64,000 bases of DNA from Aromatoleum toluolicum (GTDB lineage Bacteria; Pseudomonadota; Gammaproteobacteria; Burkholderiales; Rhodocyclaceae): the NCBI RefSeq assembly GCF_012911005.2, contig NZ_WTVS01000022.1, positions 1 through 64,000 of the forward strand. Direction: 5' to 3'. A program made the position numbers and the translations under genes. The notes beneath the pieces are model-generated. The model was not told where the DNA came from. It searched no databases and saw nothing but the letters and a program-made list of their open reading frames with translations. Of the stretch, positions 18,070-27,204 are shown in pieces. Within the stretch, counting starts at the first letter, position 1; each line of letters opens with the position of its first letter.

Positions 18070-18399
18070 TCAGTTCCGGCCGGGCTGGTCGTTGCAAAAC
18101 ACTTCGCGCATCAGCGCGATGAGCTGCAGGGTGCGCTGGTCGCAGATGCGGTAATAGACGCGGTTGGCGTCCTTGCGGGTCTGCAGAACGGCCTTGTCGC
18201 GCAGGATCGCGAGATGCTGCGAGATGTTGCTCTGCGAGGTGCCGACCGCCTCGACGATGTCCTGGACGCACACCTCGTTCTCGCCCAGCACGCAAAGGAT
18301 CTTCAGGCGCAGCGGGTGGGCGATGGCCTTGAGCGCGCGCGCAGCGGTTTCGATGTGCTCGTGCTTGTCGATGAGGTCGATGATGGTCTTGGTGTCCAC
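18070..18399 (-). CDS. ArsR/SmtB-family transcriptional regulator
   Basis: A 109-residue winged-helix repressor. ALKAIAHPLRLKILCVLGENEVCVQDIVEAVGTSQSNISQHLAILRDKAVL covers helices 2-5 with the recognition helix near residues 52-66. The ELCVCDL metal motif of ArsR/SmtB is replaced by EVCVQDI, with one cysteine only, so classical arsenic or zinc sensing is doubtful. Thiol or persulfide sensing is possible, given the adjacent rhodanese and glutaredoxin genes, but that is inference. It is transcribed toward the rhodanese gene, with 61 bases between. Confidence 0.88.
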   Translation of the reverse strand: MDTKTIIDLIDKHEHIETAARALKAIAHPLRLKILCVLGENEVCVQDIVEAVGTSQSNISQHLAILRDKAVLQTRKDANRVYYRICDQRTLQLIALMREVFCNDQPGRN

Positions 18400-18429
18400 G
18401 ATGGCGGGAAGTGCAGATCAGGCGAGTAG

Positions 18430-18437
18430 TATAAAAT
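18430..18437. promoter_or_regulatory. AT-rich promoter core between arsR-like gene and gpmA
   Basis: TATAAAAT in an otherwise GC-rich 159-base divergent spacer. It could serve as the -10 box of gpmA or lie in the arsR promoter. No -35 can be assigned with confidence. Confidence 0.3.
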
Positions 18438-18558
18438 ACCGCGGCCCGTAAAGGCGTGTCATCGGTGCCCTGGTGCACAGCCAGCCCGTTCCGGGCGTCC
18501 GCATGGTAACGGTCGAGGGCCCGGCCCTCTTCGCCCCCAACACATCCTCTGAGCGCTC

Positions 18559-19308
18559 ATGTACCGAATCGTTCTGCTCCGTCACGGCGAATCGACCTGG
18601 AACAAGGAAAACCGCTTCACCGGCTGGACCGACGTCGATCTCTCCGAGAAGGGCGTCGAGGAGGCGCGCGCCGCGGGCTGGCTGCTCAGGCGCGAGGGCT
18701 ACAGCTTCGATCTCGCCTTCACGTCGGTGCTCAAGCGTGCCAACAAGACGCTCAACCTGGTGCTCGAGGAGCTCGACGCGCTGTGGTTGCCGGTCGAGCA
18801 TTCGTGGCGCCTGAACGAGCGCAGCTATGGCGCGCTGCAAGGGCTGAACAAGGCCGAGACCGCCGCCCGCTTCGGCGAGGATCAGGTGCTGGCGTGGCGC
18901 CGCGCGTACGATGTCGCGCCGCCGGCGCTGGCCGAAGGCGACGAGCGGCTGACGATGAACGATCCGCGCTATGCGTCGTTGCCGCGCGCGCAGTTTCCCC
19001 GTACCGAATGCCTGAAGGACACGGTGGTCCGGTTGGTGCCGTACTGGGAAACCGTCATCGTTCCGCAGCTGCTCGCCGGTCGCCGCATCCTGATCGTCGC
19101 GCACGGCAACAGCTTGCGTGCCCTCGTCAAGTATCTCGACGGCCTGCCGGACGAAGGTATTGTCGGCCTCGAGATCCCGATGGCGCAGCCGCTGGTGTAT
19201 GAGCTGGACGCCAACCTGCGTCCGATCAAGAGCTACTACCTGGCCGACGCGGACACGATCCGTGCGGCGCAGGCCGCGGTGGCCGCGCAGGACAAGGCCA
19301 GGAGCTGA
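18559..19308 (+). CDS. gpmA: 2,3-bisphosphoglycerate-dependent phosphoglycerate mutase
   Basis: GpmA interconverts 3- and 2-phosphoglycerate in glycolysis and gluconeogenesis. [27 protein letters not shown] holds the phospho-accepting histidine (His9). [16 protein letters not shown] and [16 protein letters not shown] complete the active site. The 249-residue length is standard. The envC-like gene begins eight bases past the stop, and the two are followed by ctpA; this trio is conserved in many betaproteobacteria. Confidence 0.97.
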   Translation: MYRIVLLRHGESTWNKENRFTGWTDVDLSEKGVEEARAAGWLLRREGYSFDLAFTSVLKRANKTLNLVLEELDALWLPVEHSWRLNERSYGALQGLNKAETAARFGEDQVLAWRRAYDVAPPALAEGDERLTMNDPRYASLPRAQFPRTECLKDTVVRLVPYWETVIVPQLLAGRRILIVAHGNSLRALVKYLDGLPDEGIVGLEIPMAQPLVYELDANLRPIKSYYLADADTIRAAQAAVAAQDKARS

Positions 19309-19316
19309 GACTGCAA

Positions 19317-20741
19317 GTGCCGATGAAGGGACATCCGCGACTGCGTAGCCTGCGTCTTGTGCTGGCCGCGTGCGCCCTCTTTGCGGTCACCGTCGCACAC
19401 GGGACCGACGCTCCGGAAGTCGCGCAGAAGCGCTCCGACCTCGAGGAGGTGCGCCAGCGCATCCGCGAGCTGCAGAAGGAGATCGCGGATACCGAGGAAT
19501 CGCGTTCGAGCGCCTCGGAGGAGCTCGCGGAGGCCGAACGGGCCGTCTCGCGGGTGCAGCGCGAGCTGCAGCAGCTCACCTCGAACCGCGCTGCGGCGGA
19601 GAGGAACCTCGCGGTGCTGGAGGCAGAGCGGCAGGCGGTCGCGGAACGCATAGGCGGCCACCAGTCCGAGCTTGCGGACTGGCTGCGGCGGCATTACGTG
19701 CATGGCGCGGCCGGCGGCGTCGCTCCCTTCCTGTCGACCCGCGACCCGAACCAGCTCGCGCGCGATGCGTACTATCTCGAACATCTCGGCAAGGCCCGTC
19801 TCGAACTGATCGAGACCTTGCGCACCGATCTCAAGGAGAAGAACCGCCTGGGCGAGGCGATCGTCGCGCGGCGGGACAGGCTGGTCGCGCTCGAGGCCGA
19901 GCAGCAGGCGCGTCGCAAGGAGCTCGAGGTGGTGCAGGCGCGGCGCAAGGAGGCCGTGACCGGCCTCGCGGAGCAGTTGCGCTCCCAGCGCAAGGAGGAG
20001 CGGACCCTTCGCCAGGATCAGGAGCGCCTCGGTCGGCTGGTCGCGGTGCTGGCGCGGCGTGCCGCTGAACGCGAAGCGGCGCGCGCCGCTGCCGCGGCGA
20101 AGGCCGCGCGCGAGCAGGCGGCGCGTGAGCTGGCCGCACGGGAAAAGGCCTTGCGGGAACAGGCTGCGAGGAACGACTCCGCGCGTGATGCGGCCGCGCA
20201 GACTCCCAGTGCTGCGCTCGCCGCGAGCGGGGCCGCCGCCGAAGGCGCCCAGGAACTCCGGCAGACCCGGCCGGCTCCCGCCCGCTCCGAGCCTGTCGTC
20301 GGCGAGATCCGCCAGTCGGCCGGGCCGACGCCCACCGGCGTGAACTTCGCGCAGTTGCGCGGCAAGATGAGATTTCCCGTGCGTGGAGAACTCGTGGGGC
20401 GCTTTGGCGCTCCAAGGGCGGAAGGCGGAACGACGTGGCGCGGCGTCTTCATCCGTGCGGCGGGGGGCGCGCAAGTGCGTGCCGTGGCAGGCGGGGAGGT
20501 GGTCTTCTCGGACTGGCTGCGCGGGTACGGCAACCTCATCATCGTCGACCACGGCGGCGACTACCTGACCATTTATGGCAACAACGATGCGCTGCTCAAG
20601 GAACTCGGCGACAACATCGCCGGAGGCGACGCGATTGCCAGCGTGGGCGCCAGCGGAGGCGGCAGCGAATCGGGTTTATACTTTGAAATCCGCCATCGGG
20701 GTCAGCCGCTCGATCCCCTGAAGTGGGTGCAGTTCAACTAG
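19317..20741 (+). CDS. EnvC-like murein hydrolase activator (M23-like domain)
   Basis: A 474-residue predicted periplasmic protein: signal peptide (about 1-30), a long coiled coil (about 35-260), an Ala/Pro-rich linker, and a C-terminal LytM/M23 domain (about 345-474). The metal-binding residues of active M23 peptidases are missing: the positions expected to be His and HxH read WRGVF, YGNND and LYFEIR. This matches EnvC, which activates amidases instead of cutting peptidoglycan, and suggests a role in daughter-cell separation. The GTG at 19317 was chosen because AGGAG lies 12 bases upstream; an ATG at 19323 is nearly equivalent. It sits between gpmA and ctpA. Confidence 0.88.
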   Translation: MPMKGHPRLRSLRLVLAACALFAVTVAHGTDAPEVAQKRSDLEEVRQRIRELQKEIADTEESRSSASEELAEAERAVSRVQRELQQLTSNRAAAERNLAVLEAERQAVAERIGGHQSELADWLRRHYVHGAAGGVAPFLSTRDPNQLARDAYYLEHLGKARLELIETLRTDLKEKNRLGEAIVARRDRLVALEAEQQARRKELEVVQARRKEAVTGLAEQLRSQRKEERTLRQDQERLGRLVAVLARRAAEREAARAAAAAKAAREQAARELAAREKALREQAARNDSARDAAAQTPSAALAASGAAAEGAQELRQTRPAPARSEPVVGEIRQSAGPTPTGVNFAQLRGKMRFPVRGELVGRFGAPRAEGGTTWRGVFIRAAGGAQVRAVAGGEVVFSDWLRGYGNLIIVDHGGDYLTIYGNNDALLKELGDNIAGGDAIASVGASGGGSESGLYFEIRHRGQPLDPLKWVQFN

Positions 20742-20785
20742 ATTTTCCGGCGTGGGCCGGGCGACGTTTCCTCGATGGAGTGCTC

Positions 20786-22183
20786 ATGCGCAACAAGCTT
20801 CAAAAAGCAGGATTGGTGATGACCGGCGTGGTCGCCGGCGTGCTGATCAGCCTCAATTTTTCCGCCAGCGCCGACAAGGCCACGCAGGCACCCCTGCCGG
20901 TGGAAGAGCTGCGCGCGTTTGCCGACGTCTTCAACGCGATCAAGCAGGGCTACGTCGAGCCCGTCGAGGACAAGAAACTCATCAATCACGCGATCAGCGG
21001 CATGCTGAGCGGGCTCGATCCCCACTCCGCCTATCTCGACGCGGAAGCCTACAAGGAACTGCAGGTCGGCACGCACGGCGAGTTCGGCGGCCTGGGCATC
21101 GAGGTCGGCATGGAAGACGGTTTCGTCAAGGTGATCTCGCCGATCGAGGACACGCCGGCCTACCGTGCCGGGGTGAAGGCGGGCGACCTCATCGTCAAGC
21201 TCGACGATACGCCGGTCAAGGGCATGAACCTCAATGACGCGGTCAAGCGCATGCGCGGCAAGCCGAAGACCGACATCACGCTGACGATCGCGCGCAAGGG
21301 CGAGCAGAAGCCCGTCGTGCTGAAGATCACGCGTGAGGTGATCAAGGTGCAGAGCGTCAAGTCCAAGGTCGTCGAACCGGGCTATGGCTACCTGCGCGTC
21401 GCGCAGTTCCAGGAGAACACCGCCCAGGCAGTGGTGGAGCACCTCGGTAAGCTGGCCAAGGGCAACGAGCTGAAGGGCCTGGTCCTCGACCTGCGCAACG
21501 ACCCGGGCGGCCTCCTGCACGGCGCTGTCGGCGTCGCCGCCGCCTTCCTGCCGAGCAATACGCTGGTGGTGTCTACCGACGGCCGCACCGAGGACGCGAA
21601 GCGCGAATATCGTGCAAGCCCCGAGGACTACCTGCGCGGCACGCGCGAGGATTTCCTCAAGTCGCTGCCGCAGGGCGCGCGCACGCTGCCGATGGTGGTG
21701 CTCGTGAATGCCGGTTCCGCGTCGGCGTCGGAGATCGTCGCGGGCGCGCTGCAGGACCACAAGCGCGCGGTGGTGATGGGCACTCAGACCTTCGGCAAGG
21801 GGTCCGTGCAGACCATCCTGCCGCTCAACGCCAGCACCGCCATCAAGCTGACGACCGCGCGCTACTACACGCCGAGCGGCCGTTCGATCCAGGCCAAGGG
21901 CATCGAGCCGGATATCGTCGTGGAGGAAAGCGCCAACGGTTCCTCGCGGCGTCTGCGCGAGGCCGACCTCGACGGACACTTGGGCAACGACAAGGATCCG
22001 GACGCAGAACGCAAGCTCAAGGAGGCGCAACGGCCGGCTGGTGAAGGGGGCAAGGCGCCGGGCGGAGACGACGAGGCTGCGTCGCCGCACCGGTTCGAGT
22101 TCGCCGGCAAGGATGACTATCAGCTCGGCCAGGCAGTAAATCTTCTCAAAGGCCTGCAGATCGTCCAGAATAAAAAACAATGA
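20786..22183 (+). CDS. S41-family C-terminal processing protease
   Basis: A 465-residue exported carboxy-terminal processing protease. It has a signal or anchor segment (about 1-30), a CTP N-terminal region, a PDZ domain (about 80-165, starting at EFGGLGIEV), and the S41 protease core. The Ser-Lys dyad is in GSASASEIVAGALQDHK (Ser near 313) and TFGKGSVQT (Lys near 338). The tail (about 385-440) is charged and low in complexity. In this family the enzyme trims periplasmic or peptidoglycan-linked proteins. It follows the EnvC-like gene by 44 bases, which fits a joint role in envelope maintenance. Confidence 0.94.
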   Translation: MRNKLQKAGLVMTGVVAGVLISLNFSASADKATQAPLPVEELRAFADVFNAIKQGYVEPVEDKKLINHAISGMLSGLDPHSAYLDAEAYKELQVGTHGEFGGLGIEVGMEDGFVKVISPIEDTPAYRAGVKAGDLIVKLDDTPVKGMNLNDAVKRMRGKPKTDITLTIARKGEQKPVVLKITREVIKVQSVKSKVVEPGYGYLRVAQFQENTAQAVVEHLGKLAKGNELKGLVLDLRNDPGGLLHGAVGVAAAFLPSNTLVVSTDGRTEDAKREYRASPEDYLRGTREDFLKSLPQGARTLPMVVLVNAGSASASEIVAGALQDHKRAVVMGTQTFGKGSVQTILPLNASTAIKLTTARYYTPSGRSIQAKGIEPDIVVEESANGSSRRLREADLDGHLGNDKDPDAERKLKEAQRPAGEGGKAPGGDDEAASPHRFEFAGKDDYQLGQAVNLLKGLQIVQNKKQ

Positions 22184-22215
22184 GCCGATAAGGCCTACTG
22201 GATGGGGAGGCTGGG

Positions 22216-22668
22216 ATGCGCCGAGAAACCGCCTACAAACTCGCCGGTCGCCATCACGAGCATCCCGTGGCGGCGGCCGGGCTGTTCAAGGAGCGGGAGA
22301 TCCGCTTCTCCGAGTTCCCGCCACGCCAGGCGGAGCAGGCGCTGCGATCGCTGCGCCTGCTCAAGGGGCTGCACGCCGCACCTCACGGCGAGCGCCCGCA
22401 TTCCATCATCGTTGCCTATTCGGTGCTCGAGCTCTCGCTCGAGGTCCTGGAGGACGCGCTGCGCGACGCGGGCTTCCACCTCGACAACTCGCTCTACGTG
22501 AAACTGACGCGTGCCGTCGTGTATTTCTGCGAGGAAACGCAGCGGCACAATGTCGAGTCGCCCGAGCGGCTGCTCAAGAAGTCGAACGAGGTCTACGTGA
22601 AGGTGTACGAGCATCACCTCCACGGCGACCACGACGACACGCCGCCGGAATTCCGCGAATACAAGTGA
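22216..22668 (+). CDS. Conserved hypothetical protein, possible ferredoxin-like fold
   Basis: I do not recognise a named family. The 150-residue, soluble, charged protein lacks a signal peptide and membrane segments. The central part (about 40-115) alternates strand and helix in a pattern like heavy-metal-associated domains: SLRLLKGLH, HSIIVAYSVLELSLEVLEDALRDAGFHL, SLYVKLTRAVVYFCEET. There is no CxxC motif, and the only cysteine is in YFCEE. The C-terminus is rich in His and Asp (HHLHGDHDD), which could bind metal. It lies between ctpA and the MoeB-like gene on the same strand. Confidence 0.7.
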   Translation: MRRETAYKLAGRHHEHPVAAAGLFKEREIRFSEFPPRQAEQALRSLRLLKGLHAAPHGERPHSIIVAYSVLELSLEVLEDALRDAGFHLDNSLYVKLTRAVVYFCEETQRHNVESPERLLKKSNEVYVKVYEHHLHGDHDDTPPEFREYK

Positions 22669-22732
22669 GCCCGGTCCTGCCGGGCGTTGATGTGCCGGCG
22701 CTGCGTCCGGTACCGTGTGGATTATTGTCCCG

Positions 22733-23491
22733 ATGAATGACGATCAGCTCCTCCGCTACAGCCGCCACATCCTGCTCCCGGAAATCGGTGTCGAGGGCCA
22801 GGAGGCGATTCTTGGTGCGCGCGTGCTCGTCGTGGGGGCGGGCGGTCTCGGTTCGCCGGCGGCGATGTATCTGGCCGCCGCGGGCGTCGGTACCCTGGTC
22901 CTGTGCGACGGCGACACGGTGGATCTCACCAACCTGCAGCGCCAGATCCTGCACAGCGCGGAGGGGGTCGGGCGGTTGAAGGTCGAATCGGGGCGCGACA
23001 CGCTGCTGCGCCTGAATCCGTTCGCGCGGGTCGAAACCGTGGCCGAGCGGCTGGAGGGCCACGCCCTCGACGCGCAGGTGGCGGCCGCCGACGTGGTGCT
23101 CGACTGCTCGGACAATTTCGCCACCCGCCACGCGATCAACCGCGCCTGCGTGCGTCACTGCAAACCGCTCGTGTCGGGTGCTGCGATCCGCTTCGACGGC
23201 CAAGTCTCGGTCTTCGATCTGCGCCAGGCCGAGAGCCCGTGCTACCACTGTCTGTTCCCCGAGGGGCAGGAGGTGGAGGAGATCCGCTGTGCGGTGATGG
23301 GGGTGTTCGCGCCGCTCACCGGCATCATCGGCGCGACCCAGGCCGCCGAGGCGCTGAAGCTGCTGGTCGGTTGCGGCACGACGCTGGACGGGCGGCTGCT
23401 GCTGCTCGACGGTCTCGGCATGGAATGGCGCAGCGTGACGCTCGGGCGGGATCCCGGCTGCGCCGTGTGTGCGGGTCGCGGCGAAGCCTGA
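22733..23491 (+). CDS. MoeB/ThiF/HesA-family adenylyltransferase
   Basis: A 252-residue E1-like enzyme that adenylates the C-terminal glycine of a small ubiquitin-like sulfur carrier (MoaD or ThiS type). VLVVGAGGLGSPAAMYLAAAGVG is the nucleotide-binding fold. LTNLQRQILH and CSDNFATRHAINR are family signatures, and CYHC plus CAVC bind structural zinc. With 252 residues it lacks the C-terminal rhodanese domain found in longer homologues. Whether it serves molybdopterin or thiamine synthesis cannot be settled; moeA and mog are elsewhere in the window. I chose the ATG at 22733 over one six codons upstream. Confidence 0.92.
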   Translation: MNDDQLLRYSRHILLPEIGVEGQEAILGARVLVVGAGGLGSPAAMYLAAAGVGTLVLCDGDTVDLTNLQRQILHSAEGVGRLKVESGRDTLLRLNPFARVETVAERLEGHALDAQVAAADVVLDCSDNFATRHAINRACVRHCKPLVSGAAIRFDGQVSVFDLRQAESPCYHCLFPEGQEVEEIRCAVMGVFAPLTGIIGATQAAEALKLLVGCGTTLDGRLLLLDGLGMEWRSVTLGRDPGCAVCAGRGEA

Positions 23492-23503
23492 GTCCCGCGG
23501 TTC

Positions 23504-24598
23504 TCAGGAGGCCTGCGGGCGGGCAATGATCCGCAGGTCACTGCCGATTCGGCGCACGTCGCGCAGATCGAGCCGCACTGCCTTGTCGAGGGCGGCGAGC
23601 TCCGGCAGGTTGAACAGCCCCTGTGCGCTGCCGCCCACGAGCATGGGCGCCATGTAGAGCAGGATCTCGTCCACGCAGCCTTCCCGCAGCAGCGAGCCGT
23701 TGAGCTTGAAGCCGGCCTCCGCGTGGACTTCGTTGAAGCCGCGGCGTCCGAGTTCCTGCATCAGGGCCGGCAGGTCGACCTTGCCCGCGCTATCGGGCAG
23801 CACGACGACCTCGACGCCGCGCTCGGCGAGCGCGGCGATCTTGCTTTCGTCCGCGACCGCGGCGGCGACGAGGCAAGTCCCGCCCTGCAGCAGTTTGGCC
23901 GAGAGCGGCACGTCGAGGCGCGCGTCCACCAGGACGCGCTGCGGCTGGCGTTCGCAGGGCACTGCGCGTACGTTGAGCTGCGGGTCGTCGCCGCGCACCG
24001 TGCCGATGCCGGTGAGCACGGCGCACGCGCGTGCGCGCCAGCGATGGCCGTCGCGTCGTGCCGCCTCGCCGGTGATCCACTGGCTGACGCCGTTGTTCAG
24101 AGCAGTCTTGCCGTCCAGCGTGCTCGCAGCCTTGAGACGCAGCCACGGGCGTCCGCGCGTCATGCGCGAGACGAAACCGATGTTGAGTTCGCGCGCCTCG
24201 TCGCCCATCAGGCCGCTGCTTGCAGCGATGCCCGCTTCGCGCAGGATCGCCATGCCGCGGCCGGCGACGAGGGGATTGGGATCGTCCATCGCCGCGACCA
24301 CGCGTGCGATGCCGGCACGGATCAGTGCCTCGGCGCAGGGCGGCGTGCGGCCATGGTGGGCGCAGGGCTCCAGCGTCACATAGGCGGTTGCGCCGCGTGC
24401 AGCGCCGCCGGCTGCCTTGAGGGCCTCGATCTCGGCATGTGCCTCGCCGGCGCGTCGGTGCCAGCCCTCGCCGACGATTTGGCCGTCGCGCATCAGCACG
24501 CAGCCGACGCGCGGGTTGGGGGTGGTGGTTTCCAGGCCGCGCGCTGCCAGTTGCAGCGCACGGGCCATTGCGCGGTGGTCAGTTGCCGAAAAGGTCAT
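23504..24598 (-). CDS. ribD: Bifunctional riboflavin biosynthesis protein RibD
   Basis: RibD deaminates the pyrimidine ring (N-terminal domain) and reduces the ribosyl side chain with NADPH (C-terminal domain), two consecutive steps of riboflavin synthesis. The deaminase has the zinc motifs HAEIEAL and [15 protein letters not shown]. The reductase domain (about 145-364) has [15 protein letters not shown] and [14 protein letters not shown]. The ATG at 24598 overlaps the 3' end of nrdR by 20 bases; a GTG three codons upstream is possible. nrdR-ribD is a conserved pair in proteobacteria. It converges on the MoeB-like gene. Confidence 0.95.
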   Translation of the reverse strand: MTFSATDHRAMARALQLAARGLETTTPNPRVGCVLMRDGQIVGEGWHRRAGEAHAEIEALKAAGGAARGATAYVTLEPCAHHGRTPPCAEALIRAGIARVVAAMDDPNPLVAGRGMAILREAGIAASSGLMGDEARELNIGFVSRMTRGRPWLRLKAASTLDGKTALNNGVSQWITGEAARRDGHRWRARACAVLTGIGTVRGDDPQLNVRAVPCERQPQRVLVDARLDVPLSAKLLQGGTCLVAAAVADESKIAALAERGVEVVVLPDSAGKVDLPALMQELGRRGFNEVHAEAGFKLNGSLLREGCVDEILLYMAPMLVGGSAQGLFNLPELAALDKAVRLDLRDVRRIGSDLRIIARPQAS

Positions 24599-25094
24599 TC
24601 TCGGCACCGGCCGGGTCGGGATTGTCCTTGCGCCCGCGCTTCGGGCGCGCCTGCACTTCGCGGATCACTTCTGAGAATTCGTCGACGTCGGCGAAATTGC
24701 GATACACCGAGGCGAAGCGGATGTAGGCGACCTTGTCGAGCTTCTTCAGTTCCTTCATCACCAACTCGCCGATCTTCTCGCTCGGAACTTCGGTTTCGCC
24801 CAGCGACAGAAGCCTCGCCTCGATGCGGTCGACCGAGGACTCGAGCGCCTCGAGCGTGACCGGCCGCTTGCGCAGCGCGAGCTTGAGGCTGCTCGTGAGC
24901 TTGTCGTGGTCGAATTCGGTGCGCATGCCGTTGCGCTTGATGATGTGCGGCATCTTGAGGTCGATGCGCTCGTATGTCGTGAAGCGCTTGTCGCAGTGGG
25001 CGCAGCGGCGCCGGCGGCGTACGACCTCGCCGTCTTCGTTCTCGCGTGTATCGGTGACCTGGGTATTCGGGTCGCCGCAGAACGGACACTTCAT
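24579..25094 (-). CDS. nrdR: Transcriptional repressor NrdR
   Basis: NrdR is a zinc-ribbon, ATP-cone repressor of ribonucleotide reductase genes that senses ATP/d[16 protein letters not shown] and [10 protein letters not shown] hold the four zinc cysteines (3, 6, 31, 34). The ATP cone follows (about 48-138, with [16 protein letters not shown]). At 171 residues it carries a longer charged tail than the usual 150. No NrdR box was seen in the nearby sequence. The glyA terminator lies upstream, so nrdR-ribD needs its own promoter in the short gap after 25094. Confidence 0.96.
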   Translation of the reverse strand: MKCPFCGDPNTQVTDTRENEDGEVVRRRRRCAHCDKRFTTYERIDLKMPHIIKRNGMRTEFDHDKLTSSLKLALRKRPVTLEALESSVDRIEARLLSLGETEVPSEKIGELVMKELKKLDKVAYIRFASVYRNFADVDEFSEVIREVQARPKRGRKDNPDPAGAENDLFGN

Positions 25095-25121
25095 GGTGGG
25101 TGTCGGCCTTCTTCAACGGGC

Positions 25122-25157
25122 AAAAAAAAGGGTGTGCCGCGCAAGGACGGCACACCC
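25122..25157 (-). terminator. Intrinsic terminator of glyA
   Basis: On the minus strand GGGTGTGCCG pairs with CGGCACACCC around an eight-base loop and is followed by eight T residues. It lies 33 bases past the glyA stop and separates it from nrdR. Confidence 0.9.
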
Positions 25158-25189
25158 CGTTTATTCACGCAGGACTCGCCGTCCGCGGA

Positions 25190-26440
25190 TTACTTCCCAT
25201 ACACCGGGTGCTTGGCGCACAGTTCCGCGACCTTGCCGCGAACGCGGGTGAGGACGGCTTCGTCCGCGGGCGCGTCGAGCACGTCGGCGATCAGGTGCGC
25301 GATCTGCTCGGCTTCGATCTCGGTGAAGCCGCGGGTGGTCATCGCCGGCGAGCCGATGCGGATGCCGGAGGTGACGAAGGGCTTTTCGGGATCCTTCGGG
25401 ATGGCGTTCTTGTTCACCGTGATGTGCGCGGCGCCCAGCGCGGCCTCGGCGGCCTTGCCGGTGATGTTCTTCGCGCGCAGGTCGACGAGGAACACGTGGC
25501 TTTCGGTGCGCCCGGAGACGATGCGCAGGCCGCGCTCCTCGCCGAGCACGCGCGCCATGACGCGGGCGTTGGCGATGACCTGTTCCTGGTAGTTGCGGAA
25601 CTGCGGCGTCAGCGCTTCCTTGAAGGCGACGGCCTTGCCGGCGATGACGTGCATCAGCGGGCCGCCCTGCAGGCCGGGGAAGATGGCGGAGTTGATCGCC
25701 TTCTCATGCTCGGCCTTCATCAGGATGATGCCGCCGCGCGGGCCGCGCAGCGTCTTGTGCGTGGTCGAGGTGACGACGTCGGCGTGCGGAACCGGGTTCG
25801 GGTAGTAGCCTGCGGCGATCAGGCCGGCGTAGTGGGCCATGTCGACCCAGAAGGTCGCGCCGACTTCCTTCGCGACCTTCGCGAAGCGCTCGAAGTCGAT
25901 GCGCAGGGAGTAGGCGGAGGCGCCGGCGACGATGATGCGCGGCTTGTGCTCGCGGGCGAGGCGCTCCATCTGGTCGTAGTCGATCTCTTCCTTCTCGTTC
26001 AGGCCGTAGGCGACGACGTTGAACCACTTGCCCGACATGTTCAGCGGCATGCCATGGGTGAGGTGGCCGCCTTCGGCGAGGCTCATGCCCATGATGGTGT
26101 CACCGGGCTTGGCGAAGGCCATCAGTACGGCCTGGTTGGCCTGCGAGCCCGAGTTCGGCTGCACGTTGGCGGCGTCGGCGCCGAAGAGCTTCTTGAGGCG
26201 GTCGATCGCGATCTGCTCGGCGACGTCGACGTGCTCACAGCCGCCGTAGTAACGCTTGCCCGGATAGCCTTCGGCGTATTTGTTGGTGAGCTGGGAACCC
26301 TGCGCTTCCATCACGGCGTTGGAAACGTAGTTTTCCGAGGCGATGAGCTCGATGTGGTCTTCCTGACGGCGGTTTTCGGCCTGGATGGCGGCCCACAGTT
26401 CCGGATCGACCTTGGCGAGGGTGTCTTGCGCAGAGAACAT
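25190..26440 (-). CDS. glyA: Serine hydroxymethyltransferase
   Basis: GlyA interconverts serine and glycine with tetrahydrofolate and is a main source of one-carbon units. The 416-residue PLP enzyme has [20 protein letters not shown] near the N-terminus, the PLP-lysine motif [14 protein letters not shown] (Lys near 229), and the usual C-terminal [15 protein letters not shown]. It is upstream of nrdR on the same strand but separated by a strong terminator. In many betaproteobacteria glyA is next to nrdR-ribD as here. Confidence 0.97.
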   Translation of the reverse strand: MFSAQDTLAKVDPELWAAIQAENRRQEDHIELIASENYVSNAVMEAQGSQLTNKYAEGYPGKRYYGGCEHVDVAEQIAIDRLKKLFGADAANVQPNSGSQANQAVLMAFAKPGDTIMGMSLAEGGHLTHGMPLNMSGKWFNVVAYGLNEKEEIDYDQMERLAREHKPRIIVAGASAYSLRIDFERFAKVAKEVGATFWVDMAHYAGLIAAGYYPNPVPHADVVTSTTHKTLRGPRGGIILMKAEHEKAINSAIFPGLQGGPLMHVIAGKAVAFKEALTPQFRNYQEQVIANARVMARVLGEERGLRIVSGRTESHVFLVDLRAKNITGKAAEAALGAAHITVNKNAIPKDPEKPFVTSGIRIGSPAMTTRGFTEIEAEQIAHLIADVLDAPADEAVLTRVRGKVAELCAKHPVYGK

Positions 26441-26556
26441 GAAACGGTCTCGAAGGGGTGATTAAAGGCGGATATTAGCATGCACCGGCAGTGCGGATGA
26501 ATCGCAGGCCGGCGCCCACGATGATGGCTGGCGCCCGGTGCATCGGAGGTGCGGCT

Positions 26557-27204
26557 TCAGGCGTTCGGCAGTTCGTCGCGCGCGCCCTCGAGGTGGCGCT
26601 TGTCCGCCCAGCTGACGAGGTGCCAGCGGGTGCCGTCGTATTCGATCCAGTTGAGGGCGGCGTTCGGGATGGCGAAGTCGCGCGGGGCGTCGAGCGGCTT
26701 GCCGGCGGCGAGACGATGGACGATGTCGAGTACGCCGCCGTGCGTGACGATCAGGACCTGCTCGCCATGGTGGTTGGAGGCGAGGTCGGCGAGCATGCGC
26801 TCGATGCGGCCGGCGAACTCCGCAAGGCTTTCGCCGCCTCCCGGAAAGGTGAAATGCGGGTCGCGCTGCTTGAAGCGGAGATAGTCGTCCGGAAAGCGGG
26901 CTTCGGCCTCGGCGTAGGTCAGCCCCTGGAAGGCGCCGTAGTGGCGCTCGCGCAGGTGGTCGTGGAATTCGACCGCGGCCGCGCGATCGCGGGTGATGGC
27001 GGCGGCGGTCTGGCGCGCGCGCTGCAGGTCGCTGCAATAGACTGCGGCGAAATGCACGGTGGCGAGGCTGGCCGCGGTGGCCGCGGCCTGCGCCTCGCCG
27101 GTGCGGTTGAGGGGCACGTCGAGGTGCCCCTGCAGCCGCCGTTCCGCATTCCACTCGGTCTCGCCGTGCCGCACGAGGCACAGGCGGGTGGGCCTCACTT
27201 CCAT
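26557..27204 (-). CDS. Histidine phosphatase family protein
   Basis: A 215-residue branch-1 histidine phosphatase. LVRHGETEWNAERRLQGHLDVPL carries the catalytic histidine (His13), LRERHYGAFQGLTYAEAEARF the second region, and IVTHGGVLDIVHRL the second catalytic histidine. The closest functional groups are cofactor-independent small-molecule phosphatases, including alpha-ribazole phosphatase (CobC) and GpmB-like enzymes; sequence alone does not choose. Its start overlaps the end of the TRAP large permease gene by 10 bases, so it is translated as part of that operon. Confidence 0.9.
   Translation of the reverse strand: MEVRPTRLCLVRHGETEWNAERRLQGHLDVPLNRTGEAQAAATAASLATVHFAAVYCSDLQRARQTAAAITRDRAAAVEFHDHLRERHYGAFQGLTYAEAEARFPDDYLRFKQRDPHFTFPGGGESLAEFAGRIERMLADLASNHHGEQVLIVTHGGVLDIVHRLAAGKPLDAPRDFAIPNAALNWIEYDGTRWHLVSWADKRHLEGARDELPNA

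Noticed and set aside
20345-20741. Active M23 peptidase in the EnvC-like protein
   Set aside because: The metal-binding His and Asp positions are substituted, so it is called an activator and not a protease.
26480-26543. Inverted repeat ATGCACCGG/CCGGTGCAT upstream of glyA as a riboswitch
   Set aside because: No glycine, SAH or THF aptamer features can be recognised. It is a simple nine-base inverted repeat in a short gap and at the 3' side of the phosphatase gene.
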